A program made the translations under genes and the position numbers. Below, in pieces: positions 42,779 to 53,362 of a stretch of 58,779 nt of DNA (the first letter of the stretch is position 1; each line of letters starts with the position of its first letter). Source of the DNA: Pseudomonadota bacterium (lineage in GTDB: Bacteria > Pseudomonadota > Gammaproteobacteria > GCA-001735895); the NCBI GenBank assembly GCA_022563685.1, contig JADFMY010000004.1, positions 1-58,779 on the forward strand. Direction: 5' to 3'. The notes under the pieces are model-generated. The model was not told the origin of the DNA. It did no database searches and saw only the letters and a list, made by a program, of their open reading frames with translations.

Positions 42779-45076
42779 ATGGTTAAAAATTACGCAGAAT
42801 GGGTGATCCGTTACAGGGTAATCACGGTAATCCTCAGCATAATCGTCATTATGGCGATGGGTGCAGGCGCTCAACACCTGACCTTTACCAACGATTACCG
42901 CGTATTTTTCGGCGAAGATAATCCGCAATCGGCTACGGTCGAAAATCTTCAGGATACCTATTCGAAAAATGATAATGTGATGTTTGTGTTGGTGCCCAAA
43001 GATGGCGAAGTGTTTACCAACCACACACTTGAGGCCGTAGCCTGGTTGACCGAGCGCGCCTGGCAGACTCCGCATTCAACCCGTGTCGAGTCGCTGACCA
43101 ATTACCAGCATACTTCTGCCGTAGAAGACGACCTGCTGGTGGAAGACCTCGCCTACGAGCCGGGCGACCTGAGTGCCGACGAGCTTGCTCGCATTCGTGA
43201 CATCGCACTGAATGAACCGGTACTGGTTAACCGCCTGATTTCACCGAAAGCGCACGTGACGGGTATCAACATCAACATCGAATTACCCGGTATCGATCAA
43301 ATTGTCGAAAACCCGGAAGTGGTCGAATTTATCCGCAGTTTGCGCGAGGAATTTCGCCAGGCCTATCCCGATATAGGCGTCAAGCTAACCGGCATCATCA
43401 TGATGAACCAGGCGTTTCCCGAAGCCAGCCAATACGATATGTCCACCCTGTTTCCTTTGATGCTACTGGTTTTTGTCGGCGTGCTGTTTTTCTGGGTCAA
43501 AGGGCTCAGCGGCACCTTCGCGACCTTCGTGATTATTATCTTTTCCATCATCGGCGCGATGGGCATGGCGGGCTGGTTTGGGATTGCGCTCACGCCGCCG
43601 TCGTTTGCGGCGATTATGATTATCCCGACCATGGCAATCGCCGATAGTGTGCATGTGTTGATGAATTATGTACTGGCGATGCAGCGCGGCGAAAGCAAGC
43701 ACGCAGCGATGGTCGACAGTATCCGCATCAATATGCAGCCGGTGTTTCTGACCAGCGTGACGACTGCAATCGGTTTCCTGAGTATGAACTTTTCCGATGC
43801 GCCCCCGTTTCGCGATCTCGGAAATATTGTCGCTATGGGCGTGATGGTCGCGTTCGCCCTGAGTGTCACCTTCCTGCCGGCGGTGATGATGCTTTTGCCG
43901 GGCAGGCAAAAAGCCAGGGAAACCGCTTCCAGTCAGGCAATGGGGCGCTTTGCTGAATTTGTCATCGCCAAACGCTCAAAACTGTTAGTCGGAATGGGCC
44001 TCGCCTGCATCGCGTTAATTTCGTTCGTGCCTCAAAACGAACTCAACGACGATTTCGTCAAATATTTCAGTAAAAAGATCGAATTTCGCCGTGACGCGGA
44101 CTTCGCTTCAAAAAATCTGAGCGGTCTGTATCTGATCGACTATTCACTCGAGTCAGGGATGGATGGCGGTGTGAGCGACCCGGATTTCCAGCGAAATATC
44201 GAAAAATTTGCCAACTGGTATCGCGCACAGCCGGAAGTCATCCATGTCAACGTCATTTCGGACACCTTCAAGCGGCTCAATCGCAGTATGCACGGCGATG
44301 ACCCGTCGTGGTATCGATTGCCCGAAGAGCGGGATCTCGCGGCACAGTATTTATTGCTGTACGAAATGTCGCTGCCCTATGGCCTCGATTTGAATAACCA
44401 GATCAACATCGATAAATCAGCCACGCGCATGACGGCGATGTTGCACAATATGACGACCAAAACGGTGCTCGCGCTCGAAGCGCGGGCGCAGCAATGGTTA
44501 CAGGACAATGTGCAGGCCAGCATGCAAACCGATGGCGCGAGCCCTACCATCATGTTCAGCAATATTGGCGAGCGCAATATCAAGAGCATGCTGCTGGGCA
44601 CCACGGTGGCGCTGATTCTGATTTCAATCATTCTGATTGTCGCGTTAAGATCGTTCAAAATCGGCCTGATCAGCCTGATCCCGAACCTGATTCCGGCGGC
44701 GCTGGCGTTTGGAGCCTGGGGTATCGCGGTCGGACAAATAGGTCTCGCGTTGTCGGTTGTCACCGGCATGACGCTTGGTATCGTGGTGGACGACACGGTG
44801 CATTTCCTGAGTAAGTACCTGCGCGCACGACGTGAAAAAGGCCTGGATGCGCAGGATGCGGTGCGTTATGCCTTCAATACTGTCGGCCTCGCGTTGATTG
44901 TCACTTCCATCGTATTGATTGCGGGATTTACCGTGCTGACTTTCTCGGCATTTCAGTTAAATTCTAATATGGCCTTCATGACCGCGGTGACCATCGTATT
45001 CGCGATCCTGGCCGATTTTTTACTGCTACCCCCACTGTTAATGGCCTTAGATGGCAAGGAGAAAGCCAATGCTTAA
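42779..45076 (+). CDS. RND/MMPL superfamily exporter
   Basis: 765 aa; N-terminal TM then large loop; two related TM blocks including MIIPTMAIADSVHVLMNYV and GMTLGIVVDDTVHFLSKYLRARRE. Confidence 0.92.
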   Translation: MVKNYAEWVIRYRVITVILSIIVIMAMGAGAQHLTFTNDYRVFFGEDNPQSATVENLQDTYSKNDNVMFVLVPKDGEVFTNHTLEAVAWLTERAWQTPHSTRVESLTNYQHTSAVEDDLLVEDLAYEPGDLSADELARIRDIALNEPVLVNRLISPKAHVTGININIELPGIDQIVENPEVVEFIRSLREEFRQAYPDIGVKLTGIIMMNQAFPEASQYDMSTLFPLMLLVFVGVLFFWVKGLSGTFATFVIIIFSIIGAMGMAGWFGIALTPPSFAAIMIIPTMAIADSVHVLMNYVLAMQRGESKHAAMVDSIRINMQPVFLTSVTTAIGFLSMNFSDAPPFRDLGNIVAMGVMVAFALSVTFLPAVMMLLPGRQKARETASSQAMGRFAEFVIAKRSKLLVGMGLACIALISFVPQNELNDDFVKYFSKKIEFRRDADFASKNLSGLYLIDYSLESGMDGGVSDPDFQRNIEKFANWYRAQPEVIHVNVISDTFKRLNRSMHGDDPSWYRLPEERDLAAQYLLLYEMSLPYGLDLNNQINIDKSATRMTAMLHNMTTKTVLALEARAQQWLQDNVQASMQTDGASPTIMFSNIGERNIKSMLLGTTVALILISIILIVALRSFKIGLISLIPNLIPAALAFGAWGIAVGQIGLALSVVTGMTLGIVVDDTVHFLSKYLRARREKGLDAQDAVRYAFNTVGLALIVTSIVLIAGFTVLTFSAFQLNSNMAFMTAVTIVFAILADFLLLPPLLMALDGKEKANA

Positions 45077-45860
45077 CAAAAACGCGATCTTTGCCGCAAT
45101 TCTTACGCTGACGGTATTACCTGCGTTGGTGTTGGCGCAATCTGCCGAACAAAAGGGCCTCGAAATCGCGCAGGCGGCGAAGGCATTCGACCAGGGGTTC
45201 GGCGATTTTACTGCGAATATGACGATGATCCTGAAGTCCAAAAAAGGCAAAACCTCGACCCGCCTGATCCGCATTAAAACGCTCGAGGTAGAAGGCGATG
45301 GCGATAAGAGCCTGTCGATTTTTGATGTGCCGGCGGACGTGAAAGGTACCGCGATGCTGACCTTTTCGCACGGGCTCGAACCGGATGACCAGTGGTTATA
45401 CCTGCCGGCCCTGAAAAAGGTAAAACGCATCAGTTCGCGCAACAAGTCAGGGCCTTTTATGGGCAGCACCTTCGCCTTTGAAGACCTGGGTTCGCAGGAA
45501 ATCGAAAAATACAGTTACAAATTTTTACGCGAGGAATCCTGTGGTGACTGGGAGTGTTACGTGATCGAACGCAAACCTGCTTACAAATATTCGGGTTATA
45601 CCAGCCAGATAGCCTGGCTCGACAAGGAAGCCTACCGGCTCGTCAAGGTGGATTTTTATGACCGCAAGAAAGCCCTGTTAAAAACCCTGATCGCGAGTGA
45701 TTTCCAGCAGTACCTCGGACACTACTGGCGCCCCGGCAAGATGGAGATGAAGAATCATTTAACCGGTAAAAGCACCACCCTCGAATGGACCAATTATGAA
45801 TTTAAAACCGGCCTCACTGATCGGGATTTTCGCTCGCAAGCCCTGAAACGGCTGAAATAG
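45069..45860 (+). CDS. Outer membrane lipoprotein-sorting protein (LolA-like)
   Basis: Signal peptide; KGTAMLTFSHGLEPDDQWLYLPALKKVKRISSRNKSGPFMGSTFAFEDLGSQEIEKYSY. Confidence 0.88.
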   Translation: MLNKNAIFAAILTLTVLPALVLAQSAEQKGLEIAQAAKAFDQGFGDFTANMTMILKSKKGKTSTRLIRIKTLEVEGDGDKSLSIFDVPADVKGTAMLTFSHGLEPDDQWLYLPALKKVKRISSRNKSGPFMGSTFAFEDLGSQEIEKYSYKFLREESCGDWECYVIERKPAYKYSGYTSQIAWLDKEAYRLVKVDFYDRKKALLKTLIASDFQQYLGHYWRPGKMEMKNHLTGKSTTLEWTNYEFKTGLTDRDFRSQALKRLK

Positions 45861-45865
45861 AGTCG

Positions 45866-47050
45866 ATGATTCGAGGCTTGATTTCGATCCTGCTGGGCGC
45901 TTTTGCGGGCTTGTCGGCAGCGCAGGAGTTCTCAGGCAATATTGCCGCCGAATCGCTGACATTCAGCGAGTCGGGACTCGATCCGAGGCAGATGGACGAC
46001 AACATAACGTTGTCGTTCAAGCCTAAATGGACGGGCGACTGGAACCATGGCGACGATGCCTGGAGTGCCGAGCTATTCCTGCGCGCGGACGACAGGGATG
46101 ACGGGCGTGAGCACTTCGATATTCGCGAGTTTTATTGGTTGCACCTCGATGGCGATAATGAGTGGCGTGTCGGTATCAATACCATGTTTTGGGGTGTCAC
46201 CGAATCGCAACACCTGGTCGATGTGATCAACCAGATCGATCAGGTCGAGGGCGTCGATGGGGAAGACAAACTCGGACAGCCGATGGTGCATTTAAAACAT
46301 TACGAAGACTGGGGTGTGCTCGATTTCCTGGTACTGCCCGGATTTCGCGAACGCACATTTCGGGGGGTCGGAGGGCGCCCGCGACTACCCCTGGTGGTGG
46401 ATACCGATCAGGTGCTGTATGAATCGTCCGATAAAGATAAGCACGTCGATTTAGCCATCCGATTTTCGCAAACCTACGACGATCTCGATCTTGGCATCTC
46501 GCTATTCAAAGGGACCAACCGCGATCCGCAATTGTTACCGGGTATCGATAGTAACGGCAATAATGTATTGATCCCGCGATACATCCAGATGACCCAGCTT
46601 GGGCTGGATGTGCAACTGATTTACGAGGACTGGATCTGGAAACTGGAGTTGATTCATCGCGATACGAAAGCGCCGTCATTCCAGGCTTTGACTGGCGGCT
46701 TCGAATACACTTTTTACGGCATTTTTGAAACCGACATCGACCTGGGCAGTATTGCGGAATATTCCTACGATAGCCGTGATCCGGGTGACCGGGGTGTGTT
46801 TGATCGCGATTTGTTCCTGGGCGCAAGACTGGCGTTTAACGATGTACAAAGTAGCGAGGTACTTGCCGGAGTATTCTATGATACCGAGAAGGGTAGCCAG
46901 GCGTTCAGGCTCGAAGCTAATCGGCGCATCGGTGATAGCTGGAAGGGCACGATAGAAATGCAGTTATTTTCAAACATCGATCCAGCCGACCCACTCTTCG
47001 CTTTTGCACAAGATGATTTCCTGTTGCTCGAACTGGCGAGATTTTTTTAG
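45866..47050 (+). CDS. Putative outer-membrane beta-barrel protein
   Basis: Signal peptide, alternating beta pattern, C-terminal aromatic (LLLELARFF); follows LolA-like gene by 5 nt. Confidence 0.7.
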   Translation: MIRGLISILLGAFAGLSAAQEFSGNIAAESLTFSESGLDPRQMDDNITLSFKPKWTGDWNHGDDAWSAELFLRADDRDDGREHFDIREFYWLHLDGDNEWRVGINTMFWGVTESQHLVDVINQIDQVEGVDGEDKLGQPMVHLKHYEDWGVLDFLVLPGFRERTFRGVGGRPRLPLVVDTDQVLYESSDKDKHVDLAIRFSQTYDDLDLGISLFKGTNRDPQLLPGIDSNGNNVLIPRYIQMTQLGLDVQLIYEDWIWKLELIHRDTKAPSFQALTGGFEYTFYGIFETDIDLGSIAEYSYDSRDPGDRGVFDRDLFLGARLAFNDVQSSEVLAGVFYDTEKGSQAFRLEANRRIGDSWKGTIEMQLFSNIDPADPLFAFAQDDFLLLELARFF

Positions 47051-47174
47051 TCCTGGGAGGGTATAGACGAAGTGCATTACACCGATTAACCGTCGACTCC
47101 GGTAAAAATGCCTTTTATACTTCTTGCTGCTGTCTGATACGATATCTGCCAACCAGGCAAGAGGAGGTTTCAAC

Positions 47175-47978
47175 ATGGGTGCTACCGCTAACGACGTAAT
47201 CGAACAACCCTTTCTTTTGCGTGAAGCCCGGGATGGAATTACCACCCTGACATTGAATCGGCCGCAGCAATACAACCCGCTGTCGAGTGAAATGCTGAGC
47301 GAATTGCAACAGGCGCTGGACGACATCGCCAAGGATGACAGTATACGCGTCATCATCATTGCCGCTCAAGGCAAGGCATTTTGTGCAGGCCACGATTTAA
47401 AACAGATGCGATCCAGCGAAGACAGGGCTTTTCATCAGGCGTTGTTCGAGCAATGCAGCCGGATGATGCTGACGATCAACCAGATTTCGAAACCGGTGAT
47501 TGCGCAGGTGAACGGTATCGCTACCGCGGCGGGTTGCCAACTGGTTGCCGCCTGCGATCTGGCTGTTGCGAGCGAGGCATCGCGCTTCGCCGTATCGGGT
47601 ATCAACGTGGGCCTGTTTTGTTCCACACCGTCTGTTCCACTGAGCCGCAACCTGTCACGCAAACAGGCGATGCATATGCTGTTGACCGGTGATTTCATCG
47701 ATGCGCAGACCGCACTGGATTATGGTTTGGTCAACCAGGTGGTCGCGGATGACGAACTCGAAGAGGCCACCCGGGCGATGGCGCAAAAAATAGTCGCCAA
47801 GTCATCGCTGGCGATATCGCTTGGCAAACAGATGTTTTACCAGCAATTGAATATGGGTCTGGCAGACGCCTATGAATTTGCCGGGGAAAGGATGACTTGC
47901 AATATGGACAGTGAGGACGCGCGCGAGGGTATCGATGCCTTCATAGAGAAGCGCAAGCCGAAGTGGTCCGGGAGATAA
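47175..47978 (+). CDS. Enoyl-CoA hydratase/isomerase family protein
   Basis: DGITTLTLNRPQQYNPLSSEML; GKAFCAGHDLKQM; QVNGIATAAGCQLVAACDLAVA. Confidence 0.92.
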   Translation: MGATANDVIEQPFLLREARDGITTLTLNRPQQYNPLSSEMLSELQQALDDIAKDDSIRVIIIAAQGKAFCAGHDLKQMRSSEDRAFHQALFEQCSRMMLTINQISKPVIAQVNGIATAAGCQLVAACDLAVASEASRFAVSGINVGLFCSTPSVPLSRNLSRKQAMHMLLTGDFIDAQTALDYGLVNQVVADDELEEATRAMAQKIVAKSSLAISLGKQMFYQQLNMGLADAYEFAGERMTCNMDSEDAREGIDAFIEKRKPKWSGR

Positions 47979-47994
47979 TACCGCAAGTATTAAT

Positions 47995-49632
47995 ATGAGT
48001 ACCGCCAATCCCTATCAATCCGGGCTGGATAAGAATGCAGCCAATTTTACCCCGCTATCGCCACTGACATTCATCGAGCGGGCGGCTTTTGTCTATCCGA
48101 ACCGGCTCGCCGTGGTCTATGGCGAGCTGCGTCAAAGCTGGTCCGAAACCTATTCCCGTTGCCGTCGGCTCGCGTCAGCACTGAGCCAGCGCGGGGTAGG
48201 AGAGGGTGATACGGTCGCGGTCATGTTGCCGAATATTCCCGCCATGTGCGAGGTTCACTTTGCCGTGCCGATGCTCGGCGCGGTTTTGAATGCGCTCAAT
48301 ATACGCCTTGACGCCGACTCGATAGCCTTCATGCTCAAGCATGGAGAGGCGAAAGTATTACTGACCGACCGCGAATTCTCGTCGACTGTCCAGGCGGCAT
48401 TACAGCAGTTAGACGATAAGCCACTGGTAATCGATGTCGATGATCCCACGCTCGAAGGTGGTGATTTTATCGGCGAGCTGGAGTACGAAGAATTTCTGTT
48501 ACAGGGTGATGAAAATTTTGCGTGGCAGTTGCCGGAAGATGAGTGGCAGGCCATTTCGCTGTGTTACACCTCGGGAACCACGGGAGATCCAAAAGGCGTG
48601 GTGACGCACCATCGTGGTGCGCATTTGAATGCAGTGTCGAATATCATGTCGTGGAATATGTCAGCGTATCCGGTTTACCTGTGGACATTGCCGATGTTTC
48701 ACTGTAATGGCTGGTGTTTCCCCTGGACCATCGCCGCGCTGAACGGCACCAATGTATGCCTGCGTGCGGTGCGGGCCGTCGATATATTCAACTTGATCAA
48801 GCAGGAAAAAGTGACGCACTTATGCGGGGCGCCGATCGTATTGAGCCTGATGGCAAATGCAGAAGACGATTTGAAAAAGGGCATTTCCCACCAGGTGAAT
48901 GTGATGACCGCGGCCTCTGCGCCACCGCCTGCAATATTGGAGGCGATGGAAAAATTAAACTTCAAGGTCACGCACGCCTACGGGCTCACCGAGGTATACG
49001 GTCCCGCGGTCGTGTGCGCCTGGCACGAAGAATGGGATGCCTTGCCGATCACCGAACAGGCCGAATTAAAGGCTCGCCAGGGCGTGCGCTATCCGATGCT
49101 GGAGCAACTCGAAGTACTGGACCCGGAGACCCTCGAACCCGTGCCTCACGATGGCGAAACCGTCGGCGAAATCATGTTCCGCGGTAATATCGTGATGAAA
49201 GGGTATTTAAAGAATTCTCAGGCGACCGAGAAGGCCTTTGACGGCGGATGGTTTCACAGCGGCGACCTCGCGGTGTGCCATGAGGATGGTTATATCGAGA
49301 TTAAGGATCGATCCAAGGACATTATTATTTCGGGGGGAGAAAATATTTCCAGTATCGAAATAGAAAAAACGCTATACCGTCATCCGGCGGTAATGGAGGC
49401 TGCAGTGGTGGCGCGCCCTGACGAGAAATGGGGTGAAACCCCCTGCGCGTTCGTGACGCTACGCGATAATTTTGATCGGGTCAGTGAGAGCGATATTATC
49501 GAGTTTTGCCGTGACAATATGGCCCACTTCAAGGCGCCGAAGAAGGTTGTATTCGGCCCGCTGCAAAAGACATCGACCGGAAAGATCCAGAAATTCGTTC
49601 TGCGCCAGCAGGCTGCGAAATTAAAAACATGA
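47995..49632 (+). CDS. Acyl-CoA synthetase (AMP-forming, fatty-acid ligase type)
   Basis: CYTSGTTGDPKGVVTHHRGA; HAYGLTEVYGP; WFHSGDLAVCHEDGYIEIKDRSKDIIISGGENISS. Confidence 0.94.
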   Translation: MSTANPYQSGLDKNAANFTPLSPLTFIERAAFVYPNRLAVVYGELRQSWSETYSRCRRLASALSQRGVGEGDTVAVMLPNIPAMCEVHFAVPMLGAVLNALNIRLDADSIAFMLKHGEAKVLLTDREFSSTVQAALQQLDDKPLVIDVDDPTLEGGDFIGELEYEEFLLQGDENFAWQLPEDEWQAISLCYTSGTTGDPKGVVTHHRGAHLNAVSNIMSWNMSAYPVYLWTLPMFHCNGWCFPWTIAALNGTNVCLRAVRAVDIFNLIKQEKVTHLCGAPIVLSLMANAEDDLKKGISHQVNVMTAASAPPPAILEAMEKLNFKVTHAYGLTEVYGPAVVCAWHEEWDALPITEQAELKARQGVRYPMLEQLEVLDPETLEPVPHDGETVGEIMFRGNIVMKGYLKNSQATEKAFDGGWFHSGDLAVCHEDGYIEIKDRSKDIIISGGENISSIEIEKTLYRHPAVMEAAVVARPDEKWGETPCAFVTLRDNFDRVSESDIIEFCRDNMAHFKAPKKVVFGPLQKTSTGKIQKFVLRQQAAKLKT

Positions 49633-50099
49633 CCGATATCAACAGCTTGCGACGAATTTTGAGTGAAAACAAGACCGTGGCGATCGTCGGTCTCTCCGCC
49701 GACTGGTCTCGCCCCAGTAACTTCGCGGCCAAGTATCTGCTCGATCGGGATTTTGAGGTGATTCCAGTTAATCCCAAATACGATGAAATACTGGGGCAAA
49801 AGTGTTACCCGGATCTCGAATCTATTCCGCAACAGGTGGGCATAGTCGACCTGTTTCAGAGGGCCGATCGGATAGGCCCCTTTGTAGACTCAGCGATCGC
49901 TATTGGCGCCAGGGTGGTCTGGATGCAGTTGGGCATCGTCAACGAAGAAGCCGCGCAGAAGGCGCGTGATGCCGGGCTGGAAGTGGTGATGAACCGGTGC
50001 ACCAAGATAGAGTATGCCCGGCTGTTTGGCGGGCTCAATACCCTGGGCGTGAATACCAAAATCATTACCTCTAAACGTCCATTGTTTATCAATCCTTAA
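49629..50099 (+). CDS. CoA-binding domain protein (YccU-like)
   Basis: VAIVGLSADWSRPSNFAAKYLLDRDFEVIPVNP; VWMQLGIVNEEA; MNRCTKIEYARL. Confidence 0.9.
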   Translation: MTDINSLRRILSENKTVAIVGLSADWSRPSNFAAKYLLDRDFEVIPVNPKYDEILGQKCYPDLESIPQQVGIVDLFQRADRIGPFVDSAIAIGARVVWMQLGIVNEEAAQKARDAGLEVVMNRCTKIEYARLFGGLNTLGVNTKIITSKRPLFINP

Positions 50100-50112
50100 G
50101 CAGAGCAAAATT

Positions 50113-51399
50113 ATGGCCGATAGAGAATTTGGAATCGAGACACTTTGCCTGCATGCAGGGCAAATACCAGACGCGGCCACCGGAGCTCGCGCGGTGCCCA
50201 TCTATCAGACGGCTTCCTATGTATTCGACGACGCCGATCATGCCGCCAGTCTGTTTAACCTGCAAACTTTCGGCAATACCTATACGCGCATGGCCAACCC
50301 CACGACTGCCGTATTCGAGGAACGCATGGCGGCGCTTGAAAATGGCCGCGCAGCACTCGCGGTTTCTACGGGGATGGCCGCGCAAACTACGGCTTTGCTT
50401 ACCTTGATGGAACAGGGCGACGAACTGGTATCCGCCCGCACCTTATACGGTGGCACCTATTCACAATTCGACGTGACTTTCCGAAAACTGGGCATTGAAA
50501 CCCATTTTGTCGATTCCGATGACCCGGAAAATTTTCGCAGGGCGATAACCCCGAAAACAAAAGCGCTCTTCGCCGAAATTATCGGCAACCCGTCGAACAA
50601 CGTGCTCGATATCGAGGCTGTGAGTGCGATCGCCAGAGAGGCGGGTATTCCGCTCATAGTAGACAGCACCTTTGCTTCCCCCTACCTGTGCAGGCCGATC
50701 GATTTCGGTGCGGATATCGTCGTGCACTCGGCGACCAAGTTTATCGGTGGCCATGGCACTACCATGGGCGGTGTCATCATCGAATCCGGCAAATTCGACT
50801 GGGCCAATGGAAATTTCCCCGGTATGGTCGAACCCTCGGACGGTTATCACGGCATCAGATTCTATGAGACCTTTGGCGACTTCGGCTTTACCATGAAGGC
50901 GCGTTTCGAAACCCTGCGCACGATGGGGCCTGCCGCGAGTCCTTTCAATTCATTCATGCTATTGCAGGGACTCGAAACCCTGCATGTGCGAATGGATCGC
51001 CATGTTGAAAATGCAGTCGGCGTGGCGAAATTCCTGCAGGATCATGCGGGTATTTCCTGGGTCAACTATGCCGGGCTCGAAGACAACCAGTATTACCCGC
51101 TGGCACAAAAATATCTGCCAAAGGGTGCTGGGTCGATCATGTGTTTCGGCATCAAGGGAGGCAAGGAAGCTGGAACCAGGTTTATCGAGGGTGTCCAGTT
51201 TCTGAGTCACCTCGCCAACGTCGGCGATGCCAAGACGCTGGTGATCCATCCCGCTTCCACCACCCATCGCCAACTCAGTGAAGAACAACAGGTTACAGCG
51301 GGGGTCACCGAGGATATGATTCGTATTTCGGTAGGACTGGAAACCCTGGACGATATCCTGTGGGATCTGGATCAGGCGTTACAGAAGGCGCAGGGTTAA
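50113..51399 (+). CDS. metY: O-acetylhomoserine (thiol)-lyase-type PLP enzyme
   Basis: ETLCLHAGQIPDAATGARAVPIYQTASYVF; VVHSATKFIGGHGTTMGG; SVGLETLDDILWDLDQAL. Confidence 0.92.
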   Translation: MADREFGIETLCLHAGQIPDAATGARAVPIYQTASYVFDDADHAASLFNLQTFGNTYTRMANPTTAVFEERMAALENGRAALAVSTGMAAQTTALLTLMEQGDELVSARTLYGGTYSQFDVTFRKLGIETHFVDSDDPENFRRAITPKTKALFAEIIGNPSNNVLDIEAVSAIAREAGIPLIVDSTFASPYLCRPIDFGADIVVHSATKFIGGHGTTMGGVIIESGKFDWANGNFPGMVEPSDGYHGIRFYETFGDFGFTMKARFETLRTMGPAASPFNSFMLLQGLETLHVRMDRHVENAVGVAKFLQDHAGISWVNYAGLEDNQYYPLAQKYLPKGAGSIMCFGIKGGKEAGTRFIEGVQFLSHLANVGDAKTLVIHPASTTHRQLSEEQQVTAGVTEDMIRISVGLETLDDILWDLDQALQKAQG

Positions 51400-51437
51400 A
51401 ATCGTAACTGCAGTATCAGACCATCAAACTCTATCTT

Positions 51438-51608
51438 TCGGAAAGTGTAACCACCGAAATATTTTTACAGGAACGCTGTAAACCATCCATGGACGCTCTC
51501 GCGCAACATGACCGCCATGGACGGTGGAAATGCAATAGGGCTGTAGGAACAGCCCTTGCCCCTGTCGCACAAGGCCCTGTAAAAACATTCCGGCGATTAC
51601 ACCTCGAT
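51438..51608. repeat. Long palindromic intergenic element
   Basis: CCGAAATATTTTTACAGG (51454-51471) inverted against CCCTGTAAAAACATTCCGG (51575-51593), weaker outer pairing, and internal hairpins including GGGCTGTAGGAACAGCCC and CCATGG-containing arms. Confidence 0.7.
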
Positions 51609-51823
51609 AGTGAGGCTGTCTCGGGGGGAAGGGCTCAAAACCTTATTTTTCAGGGATGAAAAATTAGAGCGTACAGGGAGGTATCCACAGCGTGTTTTGA
51701 GCGCTTTCACCTGAGACAGCTTGCACCAGTTCAAGTAATTATTAAAATGCCAAAATTGCAGGTTATGATTTATTCCGGCCAACAGTGGGGCTTTCGATAA
51801 AAGTGGCCAGGGAAATGGGTTGA

Positions 51824-52726
51824 CTAATCTTCCCCAGTCAAAATATCGTGCGCTTCCTGGTACTTTTGCCGTGTCTTGTCGATGATTTCCTGCGGAATCT
51901 CGGGCGCTGGCGGGGTTTTATCCCAGTCCAGGGTTTCGAGATAATCGCGAATAAACTGCTTGTCGAAACTGGGTGGACTGATACCGGGCCGATATTGATC
52001 GGTTGGCCAGAATCTGGATGAATCGGGCGTCAGGATTTCGTCGATCAATACCAGTTGATCCTTATCGTCGAGGCCGAATTCAAACTTGGTATCGGCGATG
52101 ATGATGCCGCGTTCACGCGCGTATTTTGCAGCGGACTGGTACAGGCGAATGCTGATATCTCGAATCTGTGCGGCTTTTTCTTCACCGATCAATACAATCG
52201 TTTGCTCAAAACTGACATTGGTATCGTGATCCCCGACTGCAGCTTTGGTTGACGGCGTAAATATCGGCTCGCTCAACTGCGCTGCCTGCGGTAATCCTGG
52301 TGGCAATTGAATTCCACATATGTTTCCGGTCGCCTGGTAATCCTTCCAGCTTGACCCAATAACATAGCCGCGCACGATCGCTTCGACCGGCAGGGTTTTC
52401 ATTCGACGAACAATAATCGAACGCGACTCTAATAGGTCGTAATCCTGTTGCGAGACATAGTCGCATAAATCCAGATCGCTCAAATGATTGGTGATGATGT
52501 CGCCAGTTCTGGCAAACCAGAAATTCGAAATTTGCGTGAGCAGTTCACCCTTTTGTGGAATCGGTTGAGGAAATACTACATCGAATGCGGACAGCCGGTC
52601 GGTGGTTACAATCAACATATTGTCATCGTCGATGCGGTAAATATCTCGCACCTTGCCTCTGGCGATCAGTTCCAGATTAGCGATATTGGTTTCAAAAATG
52701 CCGGGCAATGTCTGGTAGGTACTCAT
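51824..52726 (-). CDS. purC: SAICAR synthase (start refined from ORF 52987)
   Basis: LIARGKVRDIYRIDDDNMLIVTTDRLSAFDVVF; ATG giving MSTYQTLPGIFETN at 52726. Confidence 0.95.
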   Translation of the reverse strand: MSTYQTLPGIFETNIANLELIARGKVRDIYRIDDDNMLIVTTDRLSAFDVVFPQPIPQKGELLTQISNFWFARTGDIITNHLSDLDLCDYVSQQDYDLLESRSIIVRRMKTLPVEAIVRGYVIGSSWKDYQATGNICGIQLPPGLPQAAQLSEPIFTPSTKAAVGDHDTNVSFEQTIVLIGEEKAAQIRDISIRLYQSAAKYARERGIIIADTKFEFGLDDKDQLVLIDEILTPDSSRFWPTDQYRPGISPPSFDKQFIRDYLETLDWDKTPPAPEIPQEIIDKTRQKYQEAHDILTGED

Positions 52727-52864
52727 CGTCGGGGTATAAATCGGGCGAAAATTGCTGGGGTAACACAGGGGTCGAATCATACCATATCGGCTTCTCCGGA
52801 TTAGTTTTTCCCACGGAAATAGGAGTATAATCGCTCGCTTTTTCAGGAATACTCGGAGATAAGC

Positions 52865-53359
52865 ATGTCGAAACCAGTGGTTGCCGTGGTAATGGGCAGT
52901 GATAGTGATTGGCCGGTGATGCAACATGCGGTTGAATATCTGGATCGCTTTGGGATCAGCTACCTGACCCGGGTAGTTTCCGCGCACCGCACGCCTGATT
53001 TACTTGCCGAGTTTGCAAAAAGTGCAGGTGAAAAGTCGCTCGCCTGTATTATCGCCGGAGCAGGCGGAGCCGCACATCTGCCGGGTATGCTGGCAGCCAA
53101 TACGACAGTCCCGGTTTTAGGGGTGCCTGTACCCACCGAGCATTTACAGGGTAAGGATTCACTGTTGTCGATCGTGCAGATGCCCAGGGGAGTCCCGGTT
53201 GCCACCTTTGCTATCGGTAAAGCGGGCGCGGTTAACGCGGCGTTGTTTGCGGTATCGATGTTGGCGATGAACGATTCGGCGCTCGCAACCCAACTCGAAG
53301 AATTTCGTTCGAGCCAGCGCGACGCCGTTCTACAGATGACCCTGCCACCGCAAAACTAA
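52865..53359 (+). CDS. purE: N5-carboxyaminoimidazole ribonucleotide mutase
   Basis: [49 protein letters not shown]. Confidence 0.97.
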   Translation: MSKPVVAVVMGSDSDWPVMQHAVEYLDRFGISYLTRVVSAHRTPDLLAEFAKSAGEKSLACIIAGAGGAAHLPGMLAANTTVPVLGVPVPTEHLQGKDSLLSIVQMPRGVPVATFAIGKAGAVNAALFAVSMLAMNDSALATQLEEFRSSQRDAVLQMTLPPQN

Positions 53360-53362
53360 ACC

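Noticed and set aside
42209-43075. 288-aa antisense ORF spanning tetR and the RND gene start
   Set aside because: Overlaps two confident genes on the other strand; typical spurious shadow ORF
52727-52987. N-terminal extension of the purC ORF
   Set aside because: Overlaps the divergent purE promoter region; SAICAR synthase homology starts at MSTYQTLPG
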